NCBI GenBank assembly: GCA_934754425.1
Contig: CAKVIN010000004.1
Coordinates: 62,001-126,000 of the forward strand
DNA: 64,000 nucleotides
Reading direction: 5' to 3'
DNA from: an uncultured Candidatus Melainabacteria bacterium
GTDB taxonomy: Bacteria; Cyanobacteriota; Vampirovibrionia; Gastranaerophilales; Gastranaerophilaceae
Shown: piece after piece, positions 43,009 to 51,804 of the stretch
How positions within the stretch are numbered: the first letter of the stretch is position 1
How the letters are laid out: every line of letters begins with the position of its first letter
Notes under the pieces: generated by a model
Databases searched by the model: none
What the model was told of the DNA's origin: nothing
What the model saw: the letters and a program-made list of their open reading frames with translations, nothing else
Made by a program: the position numbers and the translations under genes

Positions 43009-43668
43009 ATGTTTTATTTTGAAGATTTTAACGGCAAAAAAATTATGAAAAGTGATATGCTAACGGAAGTTACTGCATATTTTACAACTCGTGGTGAAGT
43101 AAATTTTCCAAATTCAAAAAGAGTTATTCATCCTGTTCAAACACATAGTAACCATGTAGAAATTGTTGATGAAAGAATTGATTACCCCGATACAGACGGA
43201 TTAATTTTAACAAATTCGGATGACACTGTTTATCTAAAATTTGCGGATTGCACTCCATTAATTATTTATGACAAAGAAAATAAAATCGGTGCAGTATCGC
43301 ATGCCGGTTGGCGTGGTACTGCTACAAAAATAGGTGTGAAAACTGTTGAAAAAATGAGTAATAACTTTGGTACAAAACCGGAAAACATAATTGTTTTAAT
43401 CGGTGCAGCTATTTCTAAATGTTGTTATGAAGTTTCAGAAGAAGTTAAAGATATATTGCTTGATACAGTCAAAAATCCTACAGGATTATATGAAGGCAAA
43501 AATGTTGATTTAAAAGGTATTAACGCACAACAACTTTTAGAAATCGGAGTTAAAAATATTGATATTTGCCCATATTGTACAAGTTGTAATAACGATTTGT
43601 TTTATTCTTATCGCAAAGAAAACGGAACAAAAGAACGTCATTATGCTGTTTTAAAGCTTGCGAAATAG
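43009..43668 (+). CDS. pgeF: PgeF/YfiH-type laccase-domain protein
   Basis: Members of this family have been shown to act as purine nucleoside phosphorylase-like or peptidoglycan-editing enzymes with a metal-binding site of two His and a Cys. The 219-residue protein has VHPVQTHSNHVEIV (first His), KFADCTPLIIY (Cys), VSHAGWRGTATKIG (His) and a C-terminal FYSYRKENGTKERHYAV. A TATATT box lies 6 nt before the ATG and there is no ribosome binding site, so translation may be leaderless. It converges on the Crp/Fnr gene. Confidence 0.88.
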   Translation: MFYFEDFNGKKIMKSDMLTEVTAYFTTRGEVNFPNSKRVIHPVQTHSNHVEIVDERIDYPDTDGLILTNSDDTVYLKFADCTPLIIYDKENKIGAVSHAGWRGTATKIGVKTVEKMSNNFGTKPENIIVLIGAAISKCCYEVSEEVKDILLDTVKNPTGLYEGKNVDLKGINAQQLLEIGVKNIDICPYCTSCNNDLFYSYRKENGTKERHYAVLKLAK

Positions 43669-43680
43669 GTATTAGATTAA

Positions 43681-44352
43681 TTAAGACAGTAATTCAAAAT
43701 GATTTTTATTATACTCAATCAAACCTTCTTTTTGAAGCTTGGATAATTCAAAACTCATAGCACTTCTATCCACATTCAAATAATCAGCCAAATCTTGACG
43801 ATTGAAATGAATGTCAAAACTGTTTGAATGTTGTCTTTGAGCTTCATTGGAAAGATACGTCAGCAATTTATCCCTAATAGTTTTTTGAGAAACATTTTCG
43901 ATTTTTTGAATAAGTTCAATATTTTCTTTAGAAAGAATTCTGAAAAGATTATTGATTAAAACCTTGTGTCTTGTACAAGCGTTTTGACACATAGAAGTAC
44001 ATTTTTCATATCTCAAAACTAATACTGTAGTATCTTTAACCGTAATTGCATCAACACTTGATTCAACATCTTTTGAACCTACAAAAGAAAGTGCTAAATT
44101 ATCATTTTTGTTTAATCTGGAAATAATAATTCTTCTGCCCCAATATGAATCCTTTTCAATATTAACTTCGCCATCCAAAATAAGATAAATGTTAGAAATA
44201 ACATCTCCTTGGCGAATAATCATTTCTTCTTTTTCAAACTTACGGATACGAGCCCCAAAACATTCCAACAACCCTTTGAGCTCATCATCACTCATACCTA
44301 AAAATACAGGAGAGTTTTTTATTTGATTATAATATTTTTCCAACTTTTCCAT
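43681..44352 (-). CDS. Crp/Fnr-family transcription regulator
   Basis: The 223-residue protein has an N-terminal cyclic-nucleotide-binding-like beta roll (MIIRQGDVISNIYLILDGEV). A long dimer helix and a C-terminal winged helix follow, with FNRQDLADYLNVDRSAMSFE as the recognition region. A CX3CX3C cluster (CTSMCQNAC) precedes the dimer helix; this is common in Crp-like regulators of anaerobes and might sense redox or nitric oxide. It lacks the four N-terminal Cys of Fnr. A TAAAAT box 6 nt before the ATG and no ribosome binding site suggest leaderless expression. Confidence 0.88.
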   Translation of the reverse strand: MEKLEKYYNQIKNSPVFLGMSDDELKGLLECFGARIRKFEKEEMIIRQGDVISNIYLILDGEVNIEKDSYWGRRIIISRLNKNDNLALSFVGSKDVESSVDAITVKDTTVLVLRYEKCTSMCQNACTRHKVLINNLFRILSKENIELIQKIENVSQKTIRDKLLTYLSNEAQRQHSNSFDIHFNRQDLADYLNVDRSAMSFELSKLQKEGLIEYNKNHFELLS

Positions 44353-44525
44353 AGATAAATTTTAGTACAATCAGAAAAAGATTGCTATAGTGAAATTATT
44401 TATTATATTTTCTTTTTTTGATTTTATGATAACATCATCTCGTAGGGCAATTCCTTGATAGCAAAATCCTTTACTCATACACGACATTCTTCTGTTGGAC
44501 AAAGGTGTAGAGAAAGGAGGATGCT

Positions 44526-44612
44526 ATGACAAAACAAGAAATGCTTGTAATAGTAAAAAATGCCCTAGTGATTTTAGGACATTTATTACTTGCTATTGCA
44601 TGCATACTGTAG
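44526..44612 (+). CDS. Hydrophobic micro-protein of 28 residues
   Basis: A GAAAGGAGG ribosome binding site lies 5 nt before the ATG, and a two-tier hairpin terminator follows the stop at once. The product (MTKQEMLVIVKNALVILGHL...) is a single predicted membrane helix ending IACIL. Such tiny hydrophobic proteins include type I toxins and membrane regulators. No homologue is known to me. Confidence 0.5.
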   Translation: MTKQEMLVIVKNALVILGHLLLAIACIL

Positions 44613-44652
44613 GGGTTGAACAAGAGGTCTTTTGACCTCTCCCTACTCTTTT
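44609..44652 (+). terminator. Terminator of the 28-residue gene
   Basis: The inner stem AGAGGTC/GACCTCT has a TTTT loop, enclosed by an outer stem GTAGGG/CCCTAC, followed by TCTTTTATT. Confidence 0.75.
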
Positions 44653-44804
44653 ATTATAACCTATTTATAACAATTTTCAACCCTTTAGTTTATAATCTAA
44701 AGTGTTTTAAGTATAATAAACATAGAACATTAAAAACAGAATACAGGCTAAAGATTTCTTAAACTTTTTAACTCGGTTTCAACAACATTGGAAAGGAGGT
44801 AAAA

Positions 44805-44876
44805 ATGTTGATTGAAGTCAATGCAAGAGAATTAGCATTATTAATAATACTAATTCTCACTATCAAAACCCGTTAA
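44805..44876 (+). CDS. Hydrophobic micro-protein of 23 residues
   Basis: A perfect AAAGGAGGT ribosome binding site lies 4 nt before the ATG. The product (MLIEVNARELALLIILILTI plus KTR) is one short membrane helix with a basic end. A TATAAT box at 44712 may be its promoter, and a hairpin follows. It is unlike the 28-residue neighbour in sequence but the same in layout. Confidence 0.5.
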   Translation: MLIEVNARELALLIILILTIKTR

Positions 44877-44882
44877 TGGGTG

Positions 44883-44909
44883 GGTAAGGGTATTCGCATT
44901 ACCCTTGCC
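44883..44909 (+). terminator. Hairpin after the 23-residue gene
   Basis: A 10-pair stem with one G-U pair (GGTAAGGGTA and TACCCTTGCC) and a 7-nt loop is followed by a T-rich stretch. Confidence 0.65.
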
Positions 44910-44956
44910 TGTATTCTTATTTTAACTCATTTTAAGAAATTTTCAAGTCGAGAAAA

Positions 44957-45631
44957 ATGATATACTTAGATGCCGGTACAACATATTCTAAAATAATTAC
45001 TGATCAAGAACTTTTTGCAAAAGAGTTCTTAATCAAGTCTGAAAAAAACAGATTTTTTTACATTTTGCCATCATCAATTATAAAATCACAAAAAATTGTT
45101 CCAAATCGTTCTTGCGGTCATATGGCGAATGCTAGTGAAAATGAAATTATTGCATTAGCTCAAGGTGCTAAAAAAATAACGGAAATTGTTGAAGCTCAAG
45201 AAACAACAGTATTAGACTTAGGTAGTCGTGATGCAAAATGGATAAAATTCCGAAAAGGTAAATTCCATGACATGGATTGGAATACTTCTTGTGCGAGTTC
45301 TACCGGCGCTACTGTTGAAATGTTGCTCAAGTTTTATAACCTAAAACCGGAAGATTTAGAATTTAATCCTGAAAAATTTGCTGTAACGTGTGGTATTTTT
45401 GGTATGGAAAAAATCATGGATTCAATATCATCAGGAGTGAAATCTTCAGAAGCTGTATCAAAATTTGTTCACGGTATAGCTTTTAATGCTTGGAATTTTT
45501 GTAAAAAACCTGAAAAAATTTATTTATCAGGCGGATTTTGTGAAAACAAATGTTTAGTTGACTCACTAAAACATTATTGCGAAGTTGAATGTTTAGGCAG
45601 ATTTTTGTTGTGCGAAGGATTGATAATTTAA
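44957..45631 (+). CDS. BadF/BcrA-type ASKHA ATPase-like protein
   Basis: The 224-residue protein resembles activators of 2-hydroxyacyl-CoA dehydratases. It has YLDAGTTYSKIIT (phosphate 1), VLDLGSRDAKWIKF (phosphate 2), CASSTGATVEMLL and LSGGFCENKCLVDSL. The activase family carries an iron-sulphur cluster shared by two subunits. Here candidate Cys occur in WNTSCASS and VTCGIF, but the match is partial and the protein is shorter than usual (about 260). No dehydratase is nearby. The role could be another ATP-driven radical or reductase activation. Confidence 0.65.
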   Translation: MIYLDAGTTYSKIITDQELFAKEFLIKSEKNRFFYILPSSIIKSQKIVPNRSCGHMANASENEIIALAQGAKKITEIVEAQETTVLDLGSRDAKWIKFRKGKFHDMDWNTSCASSTGATVEMLLKFYNLKPEDLEFNPEKFAVTCGIFGMEKIMDSISSGVKSSEAVSKFVHGIAFNAWNFCKKPEKIYLSGGFCENKCLVDSLKHYCEVECLGRFLLCEGLII

Positions 45632-45637
45632 GTATTA

Positions 45638-46033
45638 TTAATTTTTGTCTTCTTCTTTATCTTCTTCAGCTTCTCTATATTCTTCTTTAGCTTCAGCTTC
45701 CAAAAGTTCGATTTCTTTGTCTTCTTTTTCTTTCTCTTTTTCTTCTTCTAAAATATCTTTAATAGATTTCTTATGCTTTTTAGCATTCAAAACGGACGCT
45801 ACATTTGACATTGCAAGTGAATTTAATGTTGCTCTTAATAGTGCACTTCTATCTACATATTGCTCGTTATAGAAATTTCCACCTTCTTCTTCATCTTCAA
45901 CAGGCGGAAGATACATCGCTTCAGAGCCATATTTATCCTGACTCATTTTTGCTGCAGTACCGGATGGATCGCCACTTTTGAAATTAAACGATCCGCCTAT
46001 TCCATAAAAACCAGCTGACCTATTATCTACCAC
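45638..46033 (-). CDS. Uncharacterised protein with highly charged C-terminal coiled coil
   Basis: This 131-residue protein has a Gly/Ser-rich N-terminus and a middle with LLRATLNSLAMSNVASVL. A low-complexity Glu/Lys/Asp tail of about 45 residues is probably helical. The start is GTG with a GAGGT ribosome binding site. It ends 7 bp from the convergent BadF-type gene. I do not recognise a family. Confidence 0.5.
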   Translation of the reverse strand: MVDNRSAGFYGIGGSFNFKSGDPSGTAAKMSQDKYGSEAMYLPPVEDEEEGGNFYNEQYVDRSALLRATLNSLAMSNVASVLNAKKHKKSIKDILEEEKEKEKEDKEIELLEAEAKEEYREAEEDKEEDKN

Positions 46034-46310
46034 TTTTTGACCTCATGTTTTGGATAATCGAAAACTATATCCTCATAGCATAATATAACCTCTAAATTTA
46101 ATATTTGCTAGTACGTAAAGAAATTGTTACAATAAAAAACAATCATAAATTTTTATTATGTAATAATTCACCTATATTTAACATATAAAACCAAACATAA
46201 TGTAAAGATTTATTAAAGATGGTAACAAATTATATTTTTAGAGTATTTATGATGATTAGTATCAATCAACTATTAGCCATCAAATATAAAATATAAAAAA
46301 GGAAGAAATA

Positions 46311-49300
46311 ATGTACATTGCGCCAATTATCACAAAACAATATTTGCATAAAAACATAGGTTTTAAAGGAAATGATTATTTTCCGACAGAAAAAGAATTG
46401 TTAAACGAAATTCGTAAAGGTGGTCTTGATGTAAACCAGATTTATGATGATGATGGAGAAACACTATTTCAAAAAATCATAAAAAATAATTACATATCAG
46501 CTGTGTCTTATTTAACAGCAAAACCTTCATCAAGAGCACGCATTATTAATTTTTCCAACAATGGAATGTCACCTTTAGATTATGCAAAAAGTGATGAAAT
46601 GCGCTCTTTGTTATTATCACGTGGCGCTCAAAAGATTGAACGACAAAATACTCCAAACCCTACACGACCAAAGGAAACGAATGTTGCAGATGCAAGAGAA
46701 ACTGCTGCAAGAATTTATGTTGAAAATCCGATTAAAGTTGCTCCAAACCAAATGCGACCTACAGGAGAAATATTACCAACAGAAGCTTCAAAACAAATAG
46801 AAGAAACTAAACCAATTGAAACTCCTATATCCGTTACAACGCCACAAGAAGCACAAACTAAAAATGCACAAGAAGTAGATTTCTTCAATTCGTTTGATGA
46901 AATTGAAGACGAACCAACAACTATTGAAAGCTCTTCGGATACAACGTCTAAAGAAACAACAAACCTTCCTGAATACAAAGAATATACTCACTACAAAACA
47001 AATCCTAATATAAAATCATTAGACGATATTATCGGCATGGAAAATATTAAACAAGAATTAAGAGAAAATATTATAATTCCAATCAAAGATAGTACAAAAA
47101 ATAAATTATGCGAAATTGATAATTTGTCTTTACCTAACGGAATTTTATTCGCTTCTCCTAATGGAACAGATTCTATGGTAAGTGCTTTAGTGAATGAAAC
47201 GGGATTACCTGCTCTGCAAATTCATTCAATGCAAGAATTAGCCCCAATGATTGCAGATATTGAAAAAAATTACAAAGAAAAAGGAATTAAAACAATTGTA
47301 GTTGCATCAAATTTTAACAACATGTATACAGAAGATAATAACAGCGAACAAGTTGAAAGAAATAAATTTGCAAATATTTTAAAAAATTGTTCAGCAAAAG
47401 GAATGTTATTCGTTGCGACAACAAAAGACAAGGCAAGTATTGGAGATACATTTATACATGCCGGACTTATTGATAAAGTTCTCACCTTACCTTGTTCAAA
47501 TTCAGAAGACCGACAAGAATTCATACGTCAAAAAATTAACGATAAAAAAATATTAGCCCCATTAACCGATAATTTAGAAGAAATTACAAGTTCTACAGAA
47601 GGCATTCCTTTCTCAGAAATTGAAAAAATCTTAAATGAAACCGCAAGAACATCAATTTCTCGTGGTGAAATTGAAGAAATCATGCCAATTTTTAAAGAAC
47701 AATTGGCGGAATACACAACAGAAAAAGGTCTGACTCCTATTGATGATTTTAACAGAACATCAGCTTACGACACACCGGAATTCAAAAGAACTCCAATAAC
47801 AGCAGATGACCCGACTATTGATGATTTAGGTGGCATGCCGGAAATCAAAAAAAGATTAAATGAAATGTATATCGAACCTATGCAAAAACTTGATGAGTTG
47901 TATGCCGAATTAGGAAATGATGCTTTGCCTGATGGTGCGATATTCTACGGTGAACCGGGGAACGGTAAAACTTACACAGCCAAAGCGTTAGCAAAAACTT
48001 TGGGTTTACCTTTCTATGAAACAAAATTATCTGATATTGGTACAGCTTTTGTTCATGAAGAAGGAAAAGCGTTTAAAAAATTGGCAGACCAATTGAATAA
48101 AAAATTCCAAGAAACAGGTGAGCGTTCTGTTTGGTTCTTGGATGAATTTGAATCATTAGGCGGTGAGCGTAATGGAAGTGCACAGCATAATAAAGAATTG
48201 ACTGATGCTTTGTTGCAGGAACTAAATAATCCGGCTCAACGTGGTTTTATCCTGATTGCTGCTACAAACGACTTAGATAGCGTGGATTCTGCTCTTAAAC
48301 GTCGTGGAAGATTAGGTAATTGGATTCATTTCAGCAATCCGACATTTGAAGAAAGATACGACGTAATTAAAAAATCACTGGAAAAATCTCCTTCAACCAG
48401 AGAACTAACTAAAGATGATAATTATCTTAGAGAAATTGCGAAAGATTTTGACGGAATGTCAATGGCTTCAATTACTTCTGTATTAAAGGATGCAAAAAGA
48501 CAAATGATTCTTAGAGGCACTGATTTCCGACAAGCTATAGAAAATTGTAAAGCGATTAATAATGAAAGAATGATGGGTGAATTCTGTAATAAATCAGGAC
48601 TTAAACAACATCAATATAATGAGTGGGATTTCCAATCTTTAGACGAATTAGGTGGAATGCAAAAAGTTAAAGAACAATTACAAGAGTCAGTTATTGATGT
48701 TTGGAACCCTGAAATTAGAGCTGCATTACTTGCAAATAAAAGACGACTTCCGGGTGGTGTGATTTTATACGGCCCACCTGGGACTGGTAAAACGACTATT
48801 GTTGAAACTTTAGCAAGACAAATGGACGTACCTTTATATAAAATGGATTATTCTTCAATCAATGATTCTCAATATATCCACCAAATATCAAAACATATTG
48901 TTGAAATCTTTGATAGACTGGAATTACAGGCAAAAATTTTGAAAAAACCGGTTATGCTCTTTTTTGATGAAGCAGAAAGATTTTTCCCTAATTTTGCGGA
49001 ACGACATCAAATAGAAGAGGTTAATACGTATAAAGATAAGATGAATAATGCTTCAATGAATGGCATTATTCTTGTTGGGGCAACTAACTATATAGATAAA
49101 GTAAACCCTGAAATCACAGGTAACCCAAGACGTATGGGAACAAAAATCGAAGTTGATAATCCTGATGAAAATGATAGAAACAACTTGTTCCAAAAATCTT
49201 TACTTAGCTTGCCGATTTTTGCCGGAGTATTGACCGTTGCACACTGTCAAAAACTTGCAGAAATTACAGAAGGTTGGTCAATAGGTCAAATCGCAGATAC

Positions 49301-49391
49301 CATTGATAAAGTTATCACCCAAGCGATTAAGAAAAAAGAAAATATAGAATTTGAAACAATGCTTAACGCTTTCAAAAAAAGGATAATATAA
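46311..49391 (+). CDS. Triple AAA+ ATPase with ankyrin-like N-terminus and tag
   Basis: This 1026-residue protein starts with the tag NIGFKGNDYF (residues 15-24) and two ankyrin-like units (about 25-105). A disordered Thr/Glu/Pro-rich linker precedes three AAA+ modules. The first, from about 235, has a degraded Walker A (SPNGTDSM near 281). The second has GEPGNGKT near 547, Walker B VWFLDEFESLGG and arginine finger LKRRGRLGNW. The third has GPPGTGKT near 821 and MLFFDEAERFF. Each module opens with a DDIIGM, IDDLGGM or LDELGGM block as in Cdc48/FtsH-type unfoldases. It is likely a ring-forming remodeller. It heads the paralogue array that follows. Confidence 0.85.
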   Translation: MYIAPIITKQYLHKNIGFKGNDYFPTEKELLNEIRKGGLDVNQIYDDDGETLFQKIIKNNYISAVSYLTAKPSSRARIINFSNNGMSPLDYAKSDEMRSLLLSRGAQKIERQNTPNPTRPKETNVADARETAARIYVENPIKVAPNQMRPTGEILPTEASKQIEETKPIETPISVTTPQEAQTKNAQEVDFFNSFDEIEDEPTTIESSSDTTSKETTNLPEYKEYTHYKTNPNIKSLDDIIGMENIKQELRENIIIPIKDSTKNKLCEIDNLSLPNGILFASPNGTDSMVSALVNETGLPALQIHSMQELAPMIADIEKNYKEKGIKTIVVASNFNNMYTEDNNSEQVERNKFANILKNCSAKGMLFVATTKDKASIGDTFIHAGLIDKVLTLPCSNSEDRQEFIRQKINDKKILAPLTDNLEEITSSTEGIPFSEIEKILNETARTSISRGEIEEIMPIFKEQLAEYTTEKGLTPIDDFNRTSAYDTPEFKRTPITADDPTIDDLGGMPEIKKRLNEMYIEPMQKLDELYAELGNDALPDGAIFYGEPGNGKTYTAKALAKTLGLPFYETKLSDIGTAFVHEEGKAFKKLADQLNKKFQETGERSVWFLDEFESLGGERNGSAQHNKELTDALLQELNNPAQRGFILIAATNDLDSVDSALKRRGRLGNWIHFSNPTFEERYDVIKKSLEKSPSTRELTKDDNYLREIAKDFDGMSMASITSVLKDAKRQMILRGTDFRQAIENCKAINNERMMGEFCNKSGLKQHQYNEWDFQSLDELGGMQKVKEQLQESVIDVWNPEIRAALLANKRRLPGGVILYGPPGTGKTTIVETLARQMDVPLYKMDYSSINDSQYIHQISKHIVEIFDRLELQAKILKKPVMLFFDEAERFFPNFAERHQIEEVNTYKDKMNNASMNGIILVGATNYIDKVNPEITGNPRRMGTKIEVDNPDENDRNNLFQKSLLSLPIFAGVLTVAHCQKLAEITEGWSIGQIADTIDKVITQAIKKKENIEFETMLNAFKKRII

Positions 49392-49398
49392 TGCGTAG

Positions 49399-49429
49399 GT
49401 CGTGTTGAATAACAATTGTTCAACACAAC
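49399..49429 (+). repeat. GTCG-GTTGAA hairpin before paralogue 1
   Basis: The sequence GTCGTGTTGAA pairs with TTCAACACAAC across a 9-nt loop. Similar hairpins precede the next two paralogues. Confidence 0.7.
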
Positions 49430-49466
49430 AAAAACAAAAAAGATTAACGCAAAAAGGAAAAAGGAA

Positions 49467-50264
49467 ATGAGAATCCAACAAATACAAAATAATAATACAA
49501 ATTTTCAAGGGCTTGGACATAAACTTGTAAGAATGCAAAAAATCCAAGAAGGAGAAAAAATAGCTCAAAGATTTACTGAAAATGTGATACAAGAAAATAA
49601 AAAGCAAGTTGCACAAAAGGTAAAACAGCCAAATAAAGAGTGGTATGATAATTGGTTTAACGGTTATATAAACAATTCGGTGCAAAAAACAGAAGTGGTT
49701 ATATCAGAAGCAACCTCCACTATGAAAAATATATTAGGAGTTTTATCAAATCGTGTTGTTCAAAAATCAAAAGGCAAAAACCTTGATTCAGAATTTATAA
49801 TTAATACAATTAATTATTTGATTAATGAAGCAAAACCGGAAGAAAAATCTACTATTATTCAAAAAATGTTACAATTGCCAAAAATCGATTATAACAGAGT
49901 TGATAAAAATGATATTTCAATCTTAGAACATATCTTGAATGCAGAAGATTTTGAACTTTTAAATTTAGTAAACAAAACACAACTCAATTATTATCCGCCA
50001 TTAGACTATACATATGAAAGAATTGAGAATGATGAATTTAAACAAGAAGTTGATAAATTAAATTTAAATTTTAAGAATTTAAAAGATGCTGTAAAAAGTG
50101 AGAATTTGGATGAAATAAAATCTCTTATTGATGATTTTGTATCTCCATTTTATAAGCGAGAAGTTCAAGGAAAAGAACTAACCGAAATTGCACTAGATTC
50201 TAAAAGTGTTATTTTTTATGATGACTTTACACAAATCTATGACCCATTTCTTTCATTTATTTAA
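49467..50264 (+). CDS. Array paralogue 1: tagged protein with shared C-terminal domain
   Basis: The 265-residue protein begins MRIQQIQNNNTNFQGLG, almost identical to the starts of the next two genes. After a helical region, residues about 155-255 form the shared domain, with blocks DYNRVDKNDISILEHILNAE and LDYTYERIENDEFKQEVDKL, then SPFYKREVQGKEL. The ATG follows an AAGGA-type ribosome binding site; an upstream in-frame TTG is less likely. It is the shortest member and lacks the ankyrin-like middle of its paralogues. Function unknown. Confidence 0.7.
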   Translation: MRIQQIQNNNTNFQGLGHKLVRMQKIQEGEKIAQRFTENVIQENKKQVAQKVKQPNKEWYDNWFNGYINNSVQKTEVVISEATSTMKNILGVLSNRVVQKSKGKNLDSEFIINTINYLINEAKPEEKSTIIQKMLQLPKIDYNRVDKNDISILEHILNAEDFELLNLVNKTQLNYYPPLDYTYERIENDEFKQEVDKLNLNFKNLKDAVKSENLDEIKSLIDDFVSPFYKREVQGKELTEIALDSKSVIFYDDFTQIYDPFLSFI

Positions 50265-50276
50265 AAATACAAATAG

Positions 50277-50308
50277 GTCGAGTTGAACAATTTTCATTTA
50301 ACATGACA
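50277..50308 (+). repeat. GTCG-GTTGAA hairpin before paralogue 2
   Basis: GTCGAGTTGAA pairs imperfectly with TTAACATGAC. It is equivalent in position to the hairpins at 49399 and 51730. Confidence 0.55.
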
Positions 50309-50332
50309 AGAAAATCAAAAGGAAAAAGGAAA

Positions 50333-51721
50333 ATGAAAATCCAACAAATACAAAACAATAATACAAATTTTCAAGGCTTGTATGGAAATAAAAAAGTATT
50401 GAAAAAATTAACTCCTGAAATATTACAAAAAACAGGTATTCAAGAATGTGCTGACAAGTTTGAAGTTCTGGTAAAAGGAGAACACGAAGACTCATTTATT
50501 CATAGATTATTCAGACATTATGGAAAACCAATGTGTCAAGTAGGAGAAGATATAACAAAAGGAAAGAATGGAAAATTTACTATAATAAAACCTTTAACAT
50601 ATCAAAAAGATATCTCACGCTTGAAAGATGGTGAACTTTTTGAAGATGTCAAATGGCACATTTCTGTCTGGTTTATGGAGTTAAAACGCTATAATACAAT
50701 ATATCAATATATACAGGAAGGAAAAATAGATAAATCTATGTTTGATTTCAGACAACTATCAAAGATTCTTCCTGAAAAAGAATACTTAGAGTATGTTGAA
50801 TCAACTTTGATGCCAAAATATTTTGTTCAAGATAAAGACGGCAATACACCATTACATAAGGCAGATCCTCAAGAAATGCGTGATGCGGTTGATATATTGA
50901 AATTAAAGCCTCAAAACTTACTGAAAGCTTGTTTAATTAAAAATAAAGAAGGAGAACTGCCAATTCATAATCCTACAATTATGAACAGTTCGTATATACA
51001 ATATCATCTTATGAAAAATCTAGAATGTTATCCTCAATATATAAAAACAATTTTTGAAACACCTAATAACGAGGGAAAAAACTTAGTAGATTCTTTAGTT
51101 TCAATTACAAAAAATGACAGTTATGATGAATATGCAAGTAAGTTGCTTCAAAGGTTTGCAGAACAATTAAATAAAAAAATAGATACAGAATTTAATTTTG
51201 AGAATATAATGAAAATTTTAAAAGTTGCATATATGCTATCTTCTTATGGTTTGTCAATAAATCGTACCAATAATATCAGTAAAATCATTGGTTTTGCAAT
51301 TAATGAAGCAAAACCGGAAGAATATAAAACTATAATCGAAGAATTGAGAAAAATTCCGAATATAGATTATGATAAGGCTGACGAAAATGGAATTTCAGTT
51401 ATAGAGCATGTCATGAATGCTGAAGATATGAATTTTATTGAACTTTTAAGCAAAAAACCTATTATCTATCGACCTGAACTTGATTATGCATACGAAAGAA
51501 TTGAGAATAAAGAGTTCAAGGAAAAAATTGATAGTTTATTATTTGATTTTAGAGATCTTGAAAAGGCTGTAAAATTAAATTCCGCAGAAGCAATTAAGTT
51601 AATAGCGGACTCTCCACTATATAAAAGATATTATAATGGTGAACAATTGCAGGAATTGATTTACAAATACGGAAATCCTAAGTTAGAAGCAGAATGCAAA
51701 GATTATCTTTCAAAAATGTAG
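50333..51721 (+). CDS. Array paralogue 2: tagged ankyrin-like protein
   Basis: The 462-residue protein starts MKIQQIQNNNTNFQGLYG. The middle has degenerate ankyrin-like units (KDGNTPLHKADPQEMRDAV, then KEGELPIHNPTIM). The last 110 residues are the shared domain, with DYDKADENGISVIEHVMNAE and LDYAYERIENKEFKEKIDSL, then SPLYKRYYNGEQL. No signal peptide. It is arranged head to tail with paralogues 1 and 3. The ankyrin-like part implies protein binding; the shared domain's role is unknown. Confidence 0.75.
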   Translation: MKIQQIQNNNTNFQGLYGNKKVLKKLTPEILQKTGIQECADKFEVLVKGEHEDSFIHRLFRHYGKPMCQVGEDITKGKNGKFTIIKPLTYQKDISRLKDGELFEDVKWHISVWFMELKRYNTIYQYIQEGKIDKSMFDFRQLSKILPEKEYLEYVESTLMPKYFVQDKDGNTPLHKADPQEMRDAVDILKLKPQNLLKACLIKNKEGELPIHNPTIMNSSYIQYHLMKNLECYPQYIKTIFETPNNEGKNLVDSLVSITKNDSYDEYASKLLQRFAEQLNKKIDTEFNFENIMKILKVAYMLSSYGLSINRTNNISKIIGFAINEAKPEEYKTIIEELRKIPNIDYDKADENGISVIEHVMNAEDMNFIELLSKKPIIYRPELDYAYERIENKEFKEKIDSLLFDFRDLEKAVKLNSAEAIKLIADSPLYKRYYNGEQLQELIYKYGNPKLEAECKDYLSKM

Positions 51722-51729
51722 AATGTGAG

Positions 51730-51760
51730 GTCGAGTTGAACAATTTTCATTCAACACGAC
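51730..51760 (+). repeat. GTCG-GTTGAA hairpin before paralogue 3
   Basis: GTCGAGTTGAA pairs with TTCAACACGAC across a 9-nt loop; this is the most regular copy. Confidence 0.7.
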
Positions 51761-51804
51761 AAAAACAAAAAAGATTAAAGCAAAAAGGGAAAAGGAAAAA
51801 GGAA

